From assembly GCA_947260045.1 (NCBI GenBank), contig CAMYOP010000057.1:1-13895 (forward strand): a stretch of DNA of 13,895 nucleotides. Direction: 5' to 3'. This stretch comes from an uncultured Desulfobulbaceae bacterium. Lineage in GTDB: Bacteria; Desulfobacterota; Desulfobulbia; Desulfobulbales; Desulfobulbaceae. The notes beneath the pieces are model-generated. The model searched no databases and had not been told where the DNA came from. It was given only the letters and a program-made list of their open reading frames with translations. The position numbers and the translations under genes were made by a program. Within the stretch, counting starts at the first letter, position 1, and every line of letters begins with the position of its first letter. Shown in pieces: positions 1-7,976 of this stretch.

Positions 1-2
1 AG

Positions 3-95
3 TCTATGGCATGCCAAGGAGTCAATCCGCTTGTCGCTATTCAACTGGCACTAGCGGACTCGGTCCCATCAGAAAAATCGGATAGGGGTGAGTAG
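3..95 (+). CDS. Possible C-terminal end of an unrecognised plus-strand gene (partial)
   Basis: The frame starting at base 3 is open from the left edge to a TAG at 93-95 and reads as 30 residues with an ordinary composition (it contains VNPLVAIQLALAD and ends SDRGE). The TAG directly abuts the complement of the neighbouring HAD gene's stop (96-98), which is a plausible tail-to-tail arrangement. I do not recognise the peptide and cannot name a family. Thirty open codons could occur by chance, and the other two plus frames are closed by stops earlier in the same stretch. An internal ATG at 6-8 exists, but a gene continuing from outside the window is more likely. Confidence 0.3.
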   Translation, partial: SMACQGVNPLVAIQLALADSVPSEKSDRGE

Positions 96-102
96 TTACC
101 CC
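85..102. other. Short hairpin spanning two convergent stop codons
   Basis: GGGGTGA (85-91) can pair with TTACCCC (96-102) around the loop GTAG, with one G-T pair. The loop contains the plus-strand stop TAG and the 3' arm begins with the complement of the HAD gene's TAA. There is no T-tract on the plus side. On the minus side a T5 run lies about eight bases past the stem, so at most it is a weak terminator for the HAD transcript. Confidence 0.3.
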
Positions 103-770
103 ATAAGTTCATTAAAGTACACAATGGAAGGGAAGTTGCTTGAGTAAGCGACTTCCTTTTTACTACTGGGTTTAGCCACGTAAACTAAATAGCCCATTCC
201 ATATTGAGCTGCCGAGGCCAATACCTTTTCAGTATCATCTGCAAGCATGGTTGTACCTGGCGAGTAGTCAAGCATTTCTTCAAGCCTGTTCCAGAATTCA
301 GGTACTTCTTTTGGCAGGCCGACTTCTTCTGAGCATACGATACGGTCAAACCATGACCCTATTGCTGTCTTTTGTAGTTTTATTTGCAGTGTTTTCGAGT
401 GTGCATTTGTTACAAGAAATAGTTTTTTTCCTTTTTCTTTACAAAATTCAAGAAAGTCGAGCACGTAAGGGTGAATGTCTATTAAGTGATCAACTCTCAT
501 TTTTAGATCTGGAATATCAAGGCCCAACTCCTGTGACCAGTGATTCAGATCTGTCCACGCCAGCGTATTCTCAACTTTTTTATACGTTGCAAGAAGTCTC
601 CCTCTCGCCTCTTCGATGCTAATGTTGTGCAGCAGGCTGTAATGTTCCGGGACATACTGCTCCCAGAAATAATCATCAAAATGTTTATCAAGCAGGGTTC
701 CGTCCATGTCCAAAAGAACAGTGGTGACATCTTTCCAGTTAAAGTGAGGTTCGATTTTGTTTGTCAGCAT
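96..770 (-). CDS. yrfG: HAD-superfamily phosphatase, YrfG-like GMP/IMP nucleotidase
   Basis: This is a predicted cytoplasmic HAD hydrolase that removes phosphate, most likely from purine mononucleotides such as IMP or GMP, as described for E. coli YrfG. Numbering from the longer start at 794, the HAD signature DMDGT lies at residues 29-33 with the nucleophile Asp29 and the acid/base Asp31. Motif II TNAH is at 129-132, the conserved Lys is in GLPKE near 162, and motif IV with paired Asp is at 186-187. The phrases around FNWKDVTTVLLDMDGTLLD, DYFWEQYVPE and HWSQELGLDI follow the YrfG family closely. I prefer the ATG at 770 (224 aa), which starts four bases after the mfd stop and matches the family's short N-terminus. 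The ATG at 794 would overlap mfd by 20 bases. Neither start has a good Shine-Dalgarno site, so translational coupling to mfd is likely. The substrate is inferred from homology. Confidence 0.85.
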   Translation of the reverse strand: MLTNKIEPHFNWKDVTTVLLDMDGTLLDKHFDDYFWEQYVPEHYSLLHNISIEEARGRLLATYKKVENTLAWTDLNHWSQELGLDIPDLKMRVDHLIDIHPYVLDFLEFCKEKGKKLFLVTNAHSKTLQIKLQKTAIGSWFDRIVCSEEVGLPKEVPEFWNRLEEMLDYSPGTTMLADDTEKVLASAAQYGMGYLVYVAKPSSKKEVAYSSNFPSIVYFNELMG

Positions 771-774
771 GTTT

Positions 775-3700
775 TCAGGAGGCACTGAGTGCATTTACTA
801 TAGCATTGATTTGATTAAACAGGTTTTTTTGCCCTTCAAGGGGAACAATTAAACGCTGGTCAGGAGTAAGCTTGGTGATATTTTTTTTATTCTTTGTTTT
901 TTTGGTAATAAAGGCAAGCAGGGTATCAGGTGATACAGGAGTGTTTTCAACAAAGGAAAATGCTAATGTTTCAGGCCCTTGTTCCAATTTGCTAATGCCA
1001 AGTTTTCGTAGTGGGTATTTTAGTTGTATTACATCAAGAAGCATATCTGTTTCTTTCGGTAATTGGCCATAACGGTCAAGGAGTTCATCACGCAAACTGT
1101 CAAGTTCATCAAGTGAGGTATTGCCTGCTGTGGAAATTCTTTTATACATTTGATAGCGTTGTGAAGGGTCGTTGATATAATCATCGGGGATAAATGCTGA
1201 AACATTGAGCTTCACAACTGGATCAAGGTCAATCTCAACGCTGGTATCCTGCTCGGTTCCCTTTTTCTTAAGCTCCGTGACTGTAGATTGTAGTAATTCC
1301 AGGTAGAGATCATAGCCAACAGCGGCAATATGACCTGATTGAGAGACTCCAAGCAGGTTACCTCCTCCACGAATCTGGAGGTCATTCATCGCCAGCTTGA
1401 AGCCACCGCCCAGTTCATTACAATCCATTAGAGCCCTGAGCCGTTGTTTTGCATCTTTGGTCAGGCTTTCAAGTGATGGTACCAGGAGGTAGGCATATGA
1501 TTGTATGCTTGAGCGCCCAACTCTTCCACGAAGCTGATATGCATCAGCCAGGCCAAATCGATCGGCCCGATTTATGATGATGGTGTTAGCATTTGGAATA
1601 TCAAGACCTGATTCTATTATTGTTGTACAGACAAGCACATCAACTTCATGATTTATGAATTTGATCATAATATTTTCAAGCTCACGACCAGGCATTTGTC
1701 CATGGGCAACTGCAACACGGGCATGGGGGACAAGTTCTTCAACTTTTTCTGCAATTCTATGAATGGAACGTACCCGGTTATGAACAAAATAGAGTTGGCC
1801 GCCTCGCTGTAATTCTCTAATAATTGCTTCACGGATAACCAGATCATCATTTTTTGCAAGAAAGGTTTTCACCGAACGTCTTCTTCTTGGCGGCGTGGAA
1901 ATAACAGACAAGTCACGAATGCCAAGAAGTGACATCTGCAGTGTTCGTGGTATGGGAGTAGCGGTCAGGGTAAGTACATCCACTTCTGCTTTTATTTTTT
2001 TAATTTTTTCTTTATGAGTAACACCAAAGCGATGTTCCTCATCGATGATGAGTAAACCTAATTTTGCAAATTTGATATCTTTGGAAAGAATGCGATGGGT
2101 ACCAATAACAAGATCCACCTTGCCCTCTTGGATTTTTTTGACGATCTTTTTTTGTTGGCTGCTGGTTCGAAAGCGATTGAGACAGGACACCTTGACAGGG
2201 AAGTCGTCATAGCGTTCTCTGAAGGTGGCAGCATGCTGCTCTGCTAGTACCGTGGTTGGTACAAGTACCGCAACCTGATACCCATCTTCAATTACTTTAA
2301 ATGCAGCCCGGACAGCCACTTCTGTTTTGCCGTAGCCAACATCACCGCAAACAAGTCGGTCAGTCGGTTGTTCACTGGTAAGGTCATCGAGTACTTCGTT
2401 TATGGCACGGTTTTGACCTTCGGTTTCTTCGTAAGGAAATGACTGTTCAAGTTCGTGAAAGAGTTCACCCGCAGCAGAGAATCGATGGCCTTCTTTAAGC
2501 TCTCTTTTTGCATAAATTTCAATGAGCTCATGGGCTACTTCCCAGACAGCATCGGTTACTTTTTTCTTGGTCGACAGCCAATTATCGGTGCCTAGCCTGT
2601 CAAGTCTCGGTTGTTGTTCGGTTAAACCCTGGTATTTTGTAACCCAGTGAAGGCGGTCAACAGGGACATAGAGCTTGTCTTTGTCTCTGTATTCAATTTG
2701 CATGAAGTCGCCTTGCTGTCCTGTATACTGCATATTGAGCAGACCGTTAAAAATGCCAAGGCCGTGTTCTTTATGAACAACAATGTCACCACATTCAAGT
2801 TCTTCAATTAAAACAGGAGGAGAAGTCTCATCGGATACGGTCTTTCTGGCAGATGGCTTGATCCTCTTTTCACCAAAAAGTTCATGGGCTGCCAGTATGT
2901 GCAGCTTGTCTTCAGTAAGATCAAATCCTTGAGAAAGAGGTGAGTCGACCAGTTCAACCAGGTTGGTATTTTGTTCCAAAGAGATATCAATGGGCGCAGT
3001 CAAAATTGATACCTGAAGGTGGTATCGCTGTAACATCTCGTCAAATTGGCGTGCCTGTCGCATTGATCGACAGGTGAGAAAGACTTTCTCTCCCCTTGAT
3101 TTCCATTTTATGATTCGGTCAGCAAGTGGTGCAAGTATACCTCTTTTTTTCCCCTGAAGCTTAATCTCTTGTTTCAGCAGAGTATGCTCACCTGTTTTAA
3201 TAAGATGATACTCTTCAGTACTCTCCGGATCAGGAAGAGAGTGGAGGCGAAATTGCTGGAAAGTTTGCAAGGTTTTTTTCAGATTGTCTTCAGTAAGAAA
3301 AAGAGAGTCTGGAGCAAGGGCAACAATATCAGTATTGGTAGCCTCGTCGTAATTAGCATAAATCCGTTCACTGACTATTCCTGTTTGCAGCTTGATGGAA
3401 GTCGGATCAGATTGAATAATAAGACAGTTACTTGGTAAATAGTCAAAAAGTGTCTGTTGAACCTCCAATTCAGGATAAAGGAGGGGAAGGAAAAATTCTA
3501 TTCCTGCAAAACGAATGTGATTTTGTAATCGCTCTTGGGTATGAGCGGCAGCTTTATTTGAGCAGGGAAGCTCTAAAAGGGCCTTTTTAAGATTTACATG
3601 CCAAGAGGAGTTTTCATTTTTTGGGGGAAAGAGAATATCTGAACAGGGAAGAATGACAGTTTCTTCCAGTTCCTGTATTGATCGTTGGCTTATGGGATCA

Positions 3701-4311
3701 AAGAGTCGTATGGATTCTACTGTATCACCGAAAAAATCAAGTCGAAGTGGCGCATTGCTGCCCTCATCTGTTGCGGGCGCATAAATATCGACAATTGACC
3801 CTCGAACTGCAATATCGCCAACTTGTTGGACCATGGAACAGGATTGGTAGCCATTTTCGATGAGTATCTTGATCAGACTGTCACGATCCGTCTCTTCACC
3901 TGCCATGACAAGTTCACTTCGTCCACCAAGGACATTTTTTGGTAAAATACGCCTGAGTATTGCTTCTGCTGAAGTGAGAATAATACAGGGGGCAGGGTTG
4001 GTCAGTAAACGATGCAAGGTCGATATCCGGCCAGTAACCGTTGTCGGGTCAGGAGAAAGCGGGGTATAAGGAGGGATTTCAAAACTAGGATATTCAACAA
4101 CTTCTATATCAGAAAAGACACGAATATCCTGAGCAACGATTTCAAGTTGCTGGTCGGTAGGGAGAATGCAGCAGACGTGTCGCCTCAGCTGTTTGATTGC
4201 CGTTGCAAGCAAAAAGGCATGGCTTGCTCCGTGGAGACCACATAGATTCAGGACACGGTCATTCCCATGTTTTTCAAGCAATGCAGAGATAGTATTAGAG
4301 GTAACAGCCAT
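775..4311 (-). CDS. mfd: Transcription-repair coupling factor Mfd
   Basis: Mfd is an ATP-driven DNA translocase that pushes stalled RNA polymerase off damaged templates and recruits UvrA. The 1178 residues are close to the usual length of about 1150. In order, the protein has a UvrB-like N-terminal region (about 20-350, including PSFEIPPYTPLSPDPTTVTGR), the RNA-polymerase-interacting CarD-like domain (about 502-565, GDIVVHKEHGLGIF), and the RecG-like helicase core. The core shows Walker A GDVGYGKT at 656-663, DEEH at 757-760, the TATPIPRTLQ motif near 783-792, and QLRGRVGRS near 926-933. A C-terminal regulatory TRCF domain follows (about 1020-1120). All key motifs are intact. The ATG at 4311 has no clear Shine-Dalgarno sequence. 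A strong terminator sits only 24 bases upstream of the start codon, which leaves little room for a conventional promoter. The YrfG-like gene follows almost without a gap. Confidence 0.97.
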   Translation of the reverse strand: MAVTSNTISALLEKHGNDRVLNLCGLHGASHAFLLATAIKQLRRHVCCILPTDQQLEIVAQDIRVFSDIEVVEYPSFEIPPYTPLSPDPTTVTGRISTLHRLLTNPAPCIILTSAEAILRRILPKNVLGGRSELVMAGEETDRDSLIKILIENGYQSCSMVQQVGDIAVRGSIVDIYAPATDEGSNAPLRLDFFGDTVESIRLFDPISQRSIQELEETVILPCSDILFPPKNENSSWHVNLKKALLELPCSNKAAAHTQERLQNHIRFAGIEFFLPLLYPELEVQQTLFDYLPSNCLIIQSDPTSIKLQTGIVSERIYANYDEATNTDIVALAPDSLFLTEDNLKKTLQTFQQFRLHSLPDPESTEEYHLIKTGEHTLLKQEIKLQGKKRGILAPLADRIIKWKSRGEKVFLTCRSMRQARQFDEMLQRYHLQVSILTAPIDISLEQNTNLVELVDSPLSQGFDLTEDKLHILAAHELFGEKRIKPSARKTVSDETSPPVLIEELECGDIVVHKEHGLGIFNGLLNMQYTGQQGDFMQIEYRDKDKLYVPVDRLHWVTKYQGLTEQQPRLDRLGTDNWLSTKKKVTDAVWEVAHELIEIYAKRELKEGHRFSAAGELFHELEQSFPYEETEGQNRAINEVLDDLTSEQPTDRLVCGDVGYGKTEVAVRAAFKVIEDGYQVAVLVPTTVLAEQHAATFRERYDDFPVKVSCLNRFRTSSQQKKIVKKIQEGKVDLVIGTHRILSKDIKFAKLGLLIIDEEHRFGVTHKEKIKKIKAEVDVLTLTATPIPRTLQMSLLGIRDLSVISTPPRRRRSVKTFLAKNDDLVIREAIIRELQRGGQLYFVHNRVRSIHRIAEKVEELVPHARVAVAHGQMPGRELENIMIKFINHEVDVLVCTTIIESGLDIPNANTIIINRADRFGLADAYQLRGRVGRSSIQSYAYLLVPSLESLTKDAKQRLRALMDCNELGGGFKLAMNDLQIRGGGNLLGVSQSGHIAAVGYDLYLELLQSTVTELKKKGTEQDTSVEIDLDPVVKLNVSAFIPDDYINDPSQRYQMYKRISTAGNTSLDELDSLRDELLDRYGQLPKETDMLLDVIQLKYPLRKLGISKLEQGPETLAFSFVENTPVSPDTLLAFITKKTKNKKNITKLTPDQRLIVPLEGQKNLFNQINAIVNALSAS

Positions 4312-4335
4312 TGGGTTTAGACAGTGGTGGGAGGT

Positions 4336-4387
4336 AAAAAATAAAACCAGGTAGCAGCTGAAAATTTTCTGCTGTTACCTGGTTTTT
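4336..4387 (-). terminator. Intrinsic terminator after bamA, just before mfd
   Basis: On the minus strand AAAACCAGGTA-ACAGCAG is followed by the loop AAAATTTTCAG and then the complementary arm CTGCTACCTGGTTTT, giving about 15 base pairs with a two-base bulge. A T-rich tail (TTTTATTTTTT) follows. On the plus strand the same stem is followed by T5, so it could act in both directions, but the minus-strand tail is better. It lies 28 bases after the bamA stop. Confidence 0.8.
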
Positions 4388-4414
4388 GTCTTCAAGATAT
4401 GTAGATTTCAGCTT

Positions 4415-7063
4415 TTAGAAAGTACCACCTATGCTGAAGTCCCAAACAGAGCTTTCTTCATCCTCTTCAGGATCAAGATTGTAGCCCCACTCCAAGCGGA
4501 GAGGACCCATTGGTGAGAGCCAGCGGATACCAAGACCGGCTGATTTCTTGATATCGCTAAAGTCCCAGTCTTCTTCTGTGTCGTAAACATTACCGAAATC
4601 TGTAAAAACAACGCCTCGTATACCAGCCTCTGTTAAGACTGGGAAGATAATTTCAAAATTAGTGTACCACATTTTATCACCACCAATTCGTTCATCTGTG
4701 ATGGGATCCCGTGGACTGACGTGGGAAGATTTAAAACCTCGAATTGAGTTTAGTCCACCCAGGTAGAAATGTTCATATACTGGTAACTGACCATCTTCAT
4801 TTTCAAAAGCCTGGCCAGCTGAACCTTTCACGTGAAAGGATGAATCCCATGGCAGGGGAAAGTACCAGCTGCTGCTCGCCTCTATTTTGGTAAAGGAGGC
4901 ATCGCCACCAAGGGGGCCACCTGCAAACTTGATAGAGAGATTGTTTTTAGAGCCATCATTTGGAGCAAAATATCTGTTTCGTGTATCACGATCAAAAGAG
5001 AGGCGAAATGCACTTGTAATATTTATGTCTTGCGACTCGCGGATAACAAAGGACGCATCTTCAGAAACATCTGAAAGAGTTGTATCAGTATAGCTGTAGC
5101 TGTAGAATATTTTCCACTTTTCAACCAGTGGGTGGCCAAAACGTAAAGCACCACCGACTGATTCTTTGGTGTAATCATCGTATTCACGCTCCCAGTTAAA
5201 GATATCAATACCTCCTGACAGGTTGGAGTCCATGAGCCTGGGGTTGGTGAAGGCAAGGTTAAAGCGGCTTGAAACACCACTGATGTTGGCAGAAAGGGAT
5301 AAGCGGTTACCGGTTCCCATAAGGTTGTTCTCTGCGATTTCTGCCATGAACAACAAATAGTCAGAGGAAGAATAGCCGGCTCCTATACTGAACTGTCCAG
5401 TTGATCGCTCTTTCACCTCAACCTTGATATCCATTTGTTCATCACTGAGAGTAGGTTGCGGTGTGATATTTACTTCTTCGAAAAAGCCAAGACGTTGCAG
5501 GTTCTGCATGGATGCCCGGATTGCTTTTGAATCAAAGACACCACCCTCTTGTATGGTCAGTTCTCTACGGATTACGTTGTCACGTGTTCTAGTGTTACCT
5601 GAAACTTCTACTCGGTTGAAGTAGACAAGTGGGCCTTTTGACAAATCAAGCACGATATCAACCCTGTTACCAGAATCCGCTTTACGGACAAGCGGTCGAA
5701 TCTCAGCAAAAGCGTAGCCGTTTTCAGCATAGAGATCAGTTAGTTTCATGGTATCAGAGCGCAGCACATTGCGATTTAAAAATTCTTCATTACGTAATGT
5801 GATTAATTCGAGCAGGCTGTCTTTTTCTTGAATCAGATCTCCTTCGATAGAAACTGTGCCAACTCTAAAGCGTGGGCCTTCCTGTATGGGAAAAGTAATG
5901 GATAAGGAGTCTTCAGTCTGATCAATGACAGGCTCTCCGACCTTGGCTTCAATAAACCCATTATTGTGATAAAAGGAGGCTATGCGGGCAGTGTCCTGTT
6001 TCAGGACGTCCATTTTTAAAATGCCTGAATCGGTGAACCACGAAAGCCAGTCTTTGGTACCTGTTTCAATGACATCTTCCAGGTCATCATTTTCATAATA
6101 TGAATTACCGGTAAAAGATATTTGCCGGATAAATACTTTTTTCCCTTCAACAACAACAAATTTGACTTCAGCTGTATCTTCAGTCGGATAAGTCAACGCA
6201 GCAGTAACGTCAGTATTATGATACCCTTTTTCTTTATAGAGCTCTTTGATTCTCTGTACAGAATCGTTTAAGCGGGAACTATTCAAAATAGAATTGCTGG
6301 TGATGTTGGCTGCGTCACGAACATCTTCTTCGGTTATCTCTTCCAGACCACTTATATTGATCTGGTTTATGACTGGTTTTTCCTGAACTCTGAAGGTTAT
6401 ATCTTTACCTTGAGGTGTATCAAGTGACTCGATTTCAACATTATCGAAATAACCCATGGAGAAAACAGATTTCAAATCCTGACGAATCTGGATTTGATTG
6501 TATATATCTCCAGGTCTGGATTGAATTTTCTGTAATATAGCACCAGAATCAATTCGCTTATTGCCAGCTGGTGCAATGGAAGCAATAATAAAATTACGGT
6601 TTGTATAGGAGAGAATGTCTGTGACTGTTTCCTGGATAATCATATCCAGTTCCTGAAGAGTTACACCGTCTCTATAGGAGGTATGAGGAGAATCAGGGGC
6701 AAGAACATCAAAAACGAGAAAGTCGAGGCTGACTTGCTCACCAATTTTGGTCAGGCTTCCCACCGCCACATAGTCTACACCTTCTGTTTTAGCCAGAGCT
6801 TTTAAGACAACAGCTGGTGGTGGCCAGGAAGCAGCATAGTCTGCTATCTCTTTTGCTTCAGGTCGAGAGAGCATTGTGAAATTTTGCGCACTCAGTTGAC
6901 GTTCCAAAGCCTTATCAGCAATTTCTTCCAGCGCTACCTGATCGGTGGCATTTATTTTTAAAGGAACAAAAGCTGTATTTTGTGCAGCCAGCACGCTTGC
7001 TCCAGAAAAGAAGGTAAGCAGTGAAATACATGCGAATAATAAATAGCGGGACGTCAACTGCAT
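4415..7063 (-). CDS. bamA: Outer-membrane protein assembly factor BamA with an extra N-terminal domain
   Basis: BamA is the Omp85 core of the BAM complex, which folds and inserts beta-barrel proteins into the outer membrane. The 882-residue product starts with a signal peptide (hydrophobic 7-22, cleavage expected after VLA or VLAA near 26-27). Five POTRA repeats follow at roughly 157-229, 231-308, 310-398, 399-478 and 480-552, each with the usual GY or GF turn (e.g. MGYFDNVEI, EKGYHNTDV, RLGFFEEV). The 16-strand barrel occupies about 557-882, with the conserved RGF motif at 775-777 and a terminal Phe, the usual barrel sorting signal. Residues about 28-150 form an additional domain before POTRA1 that resembles TolB-N/FlgO/CsgG-type periplasmic domains; it explains the length above the usual 750-810. 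The start is supported by AGGAGT seven bases ahead of the ATG and a promoter upstream. No skp or lpxD follows; mfd does, beyond a terminator. Confidence 0.96.
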   Translation of the reverse strand: MQLTSRYLLFACISLLTFFSGASVLAAQNTAFVPLKINATDQVALEEIADKALERQLSAQNFTMLSRPEAKEIADYAASWPPPAVVLKALAKTEGVDYVAVGSLTKIGEQVSLDFLVFDVLAPDSPHTSYRDGVTLQELDMIIQETVTDILSYTNRNFIIASIAPAGNKRIDSGAILQKIQSRPGDIYNQIQIRQDLKSVFSMGYFDNVEIESLDTPQGKDITFRVQEKPVINQINISGLEEITEEDVRDAANITSNSILNSSRLNDSVQRIKELYKEKGYHNTDVTAALTYPTEDTAEVKFVVVEGKKVFIRQISFTGNSYYENDDLEDVIETGTKDWLSWFTDSGILKMDVLKQDTARIASFYHNNGFIEAKVGEPVIDQTEDSLSITFPIQEGPRFRVGTVSIEGDLIQEKDSLLELITLRNEEFLNRNVLRSDTMKLTDLYAENGYAFAEIRPLVRKADSGNRVDIVLDLSKGPLVYFNRVEVSGNTRTRDNVIRRELTIQEGGVFDSKAIRASMQNLQRLGFFEEVNITPQPTLSDEQMDIKVEVKERSTGQFSIGAGYSSSDYLLFMAEIAENNLMGTGNRLSLSANISGVSSRFNLAFTNPRLMDSNLSGGIDIFNWEREYDDYTKESVGGALRFGHPLVEKWKIFYSYSYTDTTLSDVSEDASFVIRESQDINITSAFRLSFDRDTRNRYFAPNDGSKNNLSIKFAGGPLGGDASFTKIEASSSWYFPLPWDSSFHVKGSAGQAFENEDGQLPVYEHFYLGGLNSIRGFKSSHVSPRDPITDERIGGDKMWYTNFEIIFPVLTEAGIRGVVFTDFGNVYDTEEDWDFSDIKKSAGLGIRWLSPMGPLRLEWGYNLDPEEDEESSVWDFSIGGTF

Positions 7064-7065
7064 CT

Positions 7066-7078
7066 GGTCAACTCCTGA
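7066..7078 (-). promoter_or_regulatory. Ribosome binding site of bamA
   Basis: Minus-strand sequence CAGGAGTTG lies directly ahead of the bamA ATG with about seven bases between AGGAG and the start codon. It is the best Shine-Dalgarno site among the minus-strand genes here and fixes the bamA start at 7063. Confidence 0.7.
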
Positions 7079-7170
7079 AAAAGCTCTATGTTAAGAGAAA
7101 GTTAAATGAGTACGAAAGTACTTATTTAGTTAATTGAAAGATAAAGAAACCTAAAAACGAATCACGGTTC

Positions 7171-7198
7171 ATTATGCCATGTTCGGGAAAATTTGCAA
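7171..7198 (-). promoter_or_regulatory. Probable sigma-70 promoter of bamA
   Basis: On the minus strand TTGCAA (7193-7198) and CATAAT (7171-7176) are separated by 16 bases, a good vegetative-type pair. The predicted start leaves a leader of about 100 bases before the bamA ATG. The leader contains a small perfect inverted repeat, AGTAC/GTACT around TTTC (7109-7122). The promoter lies in the 141-bp gap after plsC, so bamA can be expressed separately from plsC. Confidence 0.55.
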
Positions 7199-7204
7199 AA
7201 CAAT

Positions 7205-7933
7205 TCAACCCTTTTCTTCGTAAAGTAATTGGGCAACCCTGTTGTGCAGTTCTTCTGCCAGTATCTGTTTGTCTTTTGGCTTGTAACTGGTTGTTGGGAT
7301 GGGTTTGCCAACTCTAATAGTAATTGTACCTGATTGAGCAAGGAGCTTATTCTTGGGCAATATTTGAAAGGTATTATTGAACCCTATTGGTACAACTGGG
7401 ACTCCAGACTTAATAGCCAAAAGTATTGCCCCAGATTTAAATGGGTGGAGTTTGCCGTCTGGAGAGCGGGTGCCTTCCGGAAAAATGAGAACAGAGGTTC
7501 CTCCAGCTATTTTTTCAGCAGCAGCGGTCAGACTTTTCAGGGCGGCTCTGCCCCTTGAGCGGTCAATGGCAATAAAACCAGTGGTTTTCATGGCAAAGCC
7601 AAAAATTGGAATGCGAAAGAGTTCTTTTTTGGCTATCCATCTGAAATCATGTGGAAAGTATCCCTGGAAGCTGAAGATGTCAAACTGGCTGGCATGGTTG
7701 GCCACAAAAATATAGTTCTGCTCTTTTTGGAGGTTTTCAAGTCCCTCAATAGTGACAGTGACACCAACTGTTTTACAGATTGTTTTACCCCAGAAGCGAG
7801 GATGAATTTGGGCTTTTAGCTGGGACCGGCGAAACAGGATTATATCTATAATGGTACAAAGAGAGACATAAAGAGTAAGAGGTGGTGCAATAAGAAGCGC
7901 AAGGACAGCACGAAAACGTTGAAAGAGAGACAT
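7205..7933 (-). CDS. plsC: 1-acyl-sn-glycerol-3-phosphate acyltransferase (PlsC family)
   Basis: The product is predicted to acylate lysophosphatidic acid at the sn-2 position to give phosphatidic acid, the precursor of membrane phospholipids, at the inner face of the cytoplasmic membrane. The 242 residues include an N-terminal hydrophobic segment (about 8-34) and all four acyltransferase blocks: NHASQFD with the catalytic His80 and Asp85, GFIAIDRS at 119-126, FPEGTRS at 151-157, and VPVVPIG at 178-184. Length and motif order are normal for the family. The ATG at 7933 has no strong Shine-Dalgarno site; a TATAAT sits about 15 bases upstream but has no convincing -35 box. The epimerase gene ends 43 bases upstream, so the two are probably co-transcribed. 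Other lysophospholipid or glycolipid acyltransferases share these motifs, so exact acceptor specificity is inferred. Confidence 0.92.
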   Translation of the reverse strand: MSLFQRFRAVLALLIAPPLTLYVSLCTIIDIILFRRSQLKAQIHPRFWGKTICKTVGVTVTIEGLENLQKEQNYIFVANHASQFDIFSFQGYFPHDFRWIAKKELFRIPIFGFAMKTTGFIAIDRSRGRAALKSLTAAAEKIAGGTSVLIFPEGTRSPDGKLHPFKSGAILLAIKSGVPVVPIGFNNTFQILPKNKLLAQSGTITIRVGKPIPTTSYKPKDKQILAEELHNRVAQLLYEEKG

Positions 7934-7976
7934 AGTTTTACAGGTTAAATATTATAATGTTAGGAGGCTTGAAGAA

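Noticed and set aside
251..622. 123-codon plus-strand open frame
   Set aside because: It lies wholly antisense to the YrfG-like HAD gene, whose motifs are all intact, and has a hydrophobic composition typical of a shadow frame.
7377..7715. 112-codon plus-strand open frame
   Set aside because: Antisense to plsC across its catalytic blocks; no family resemblance.
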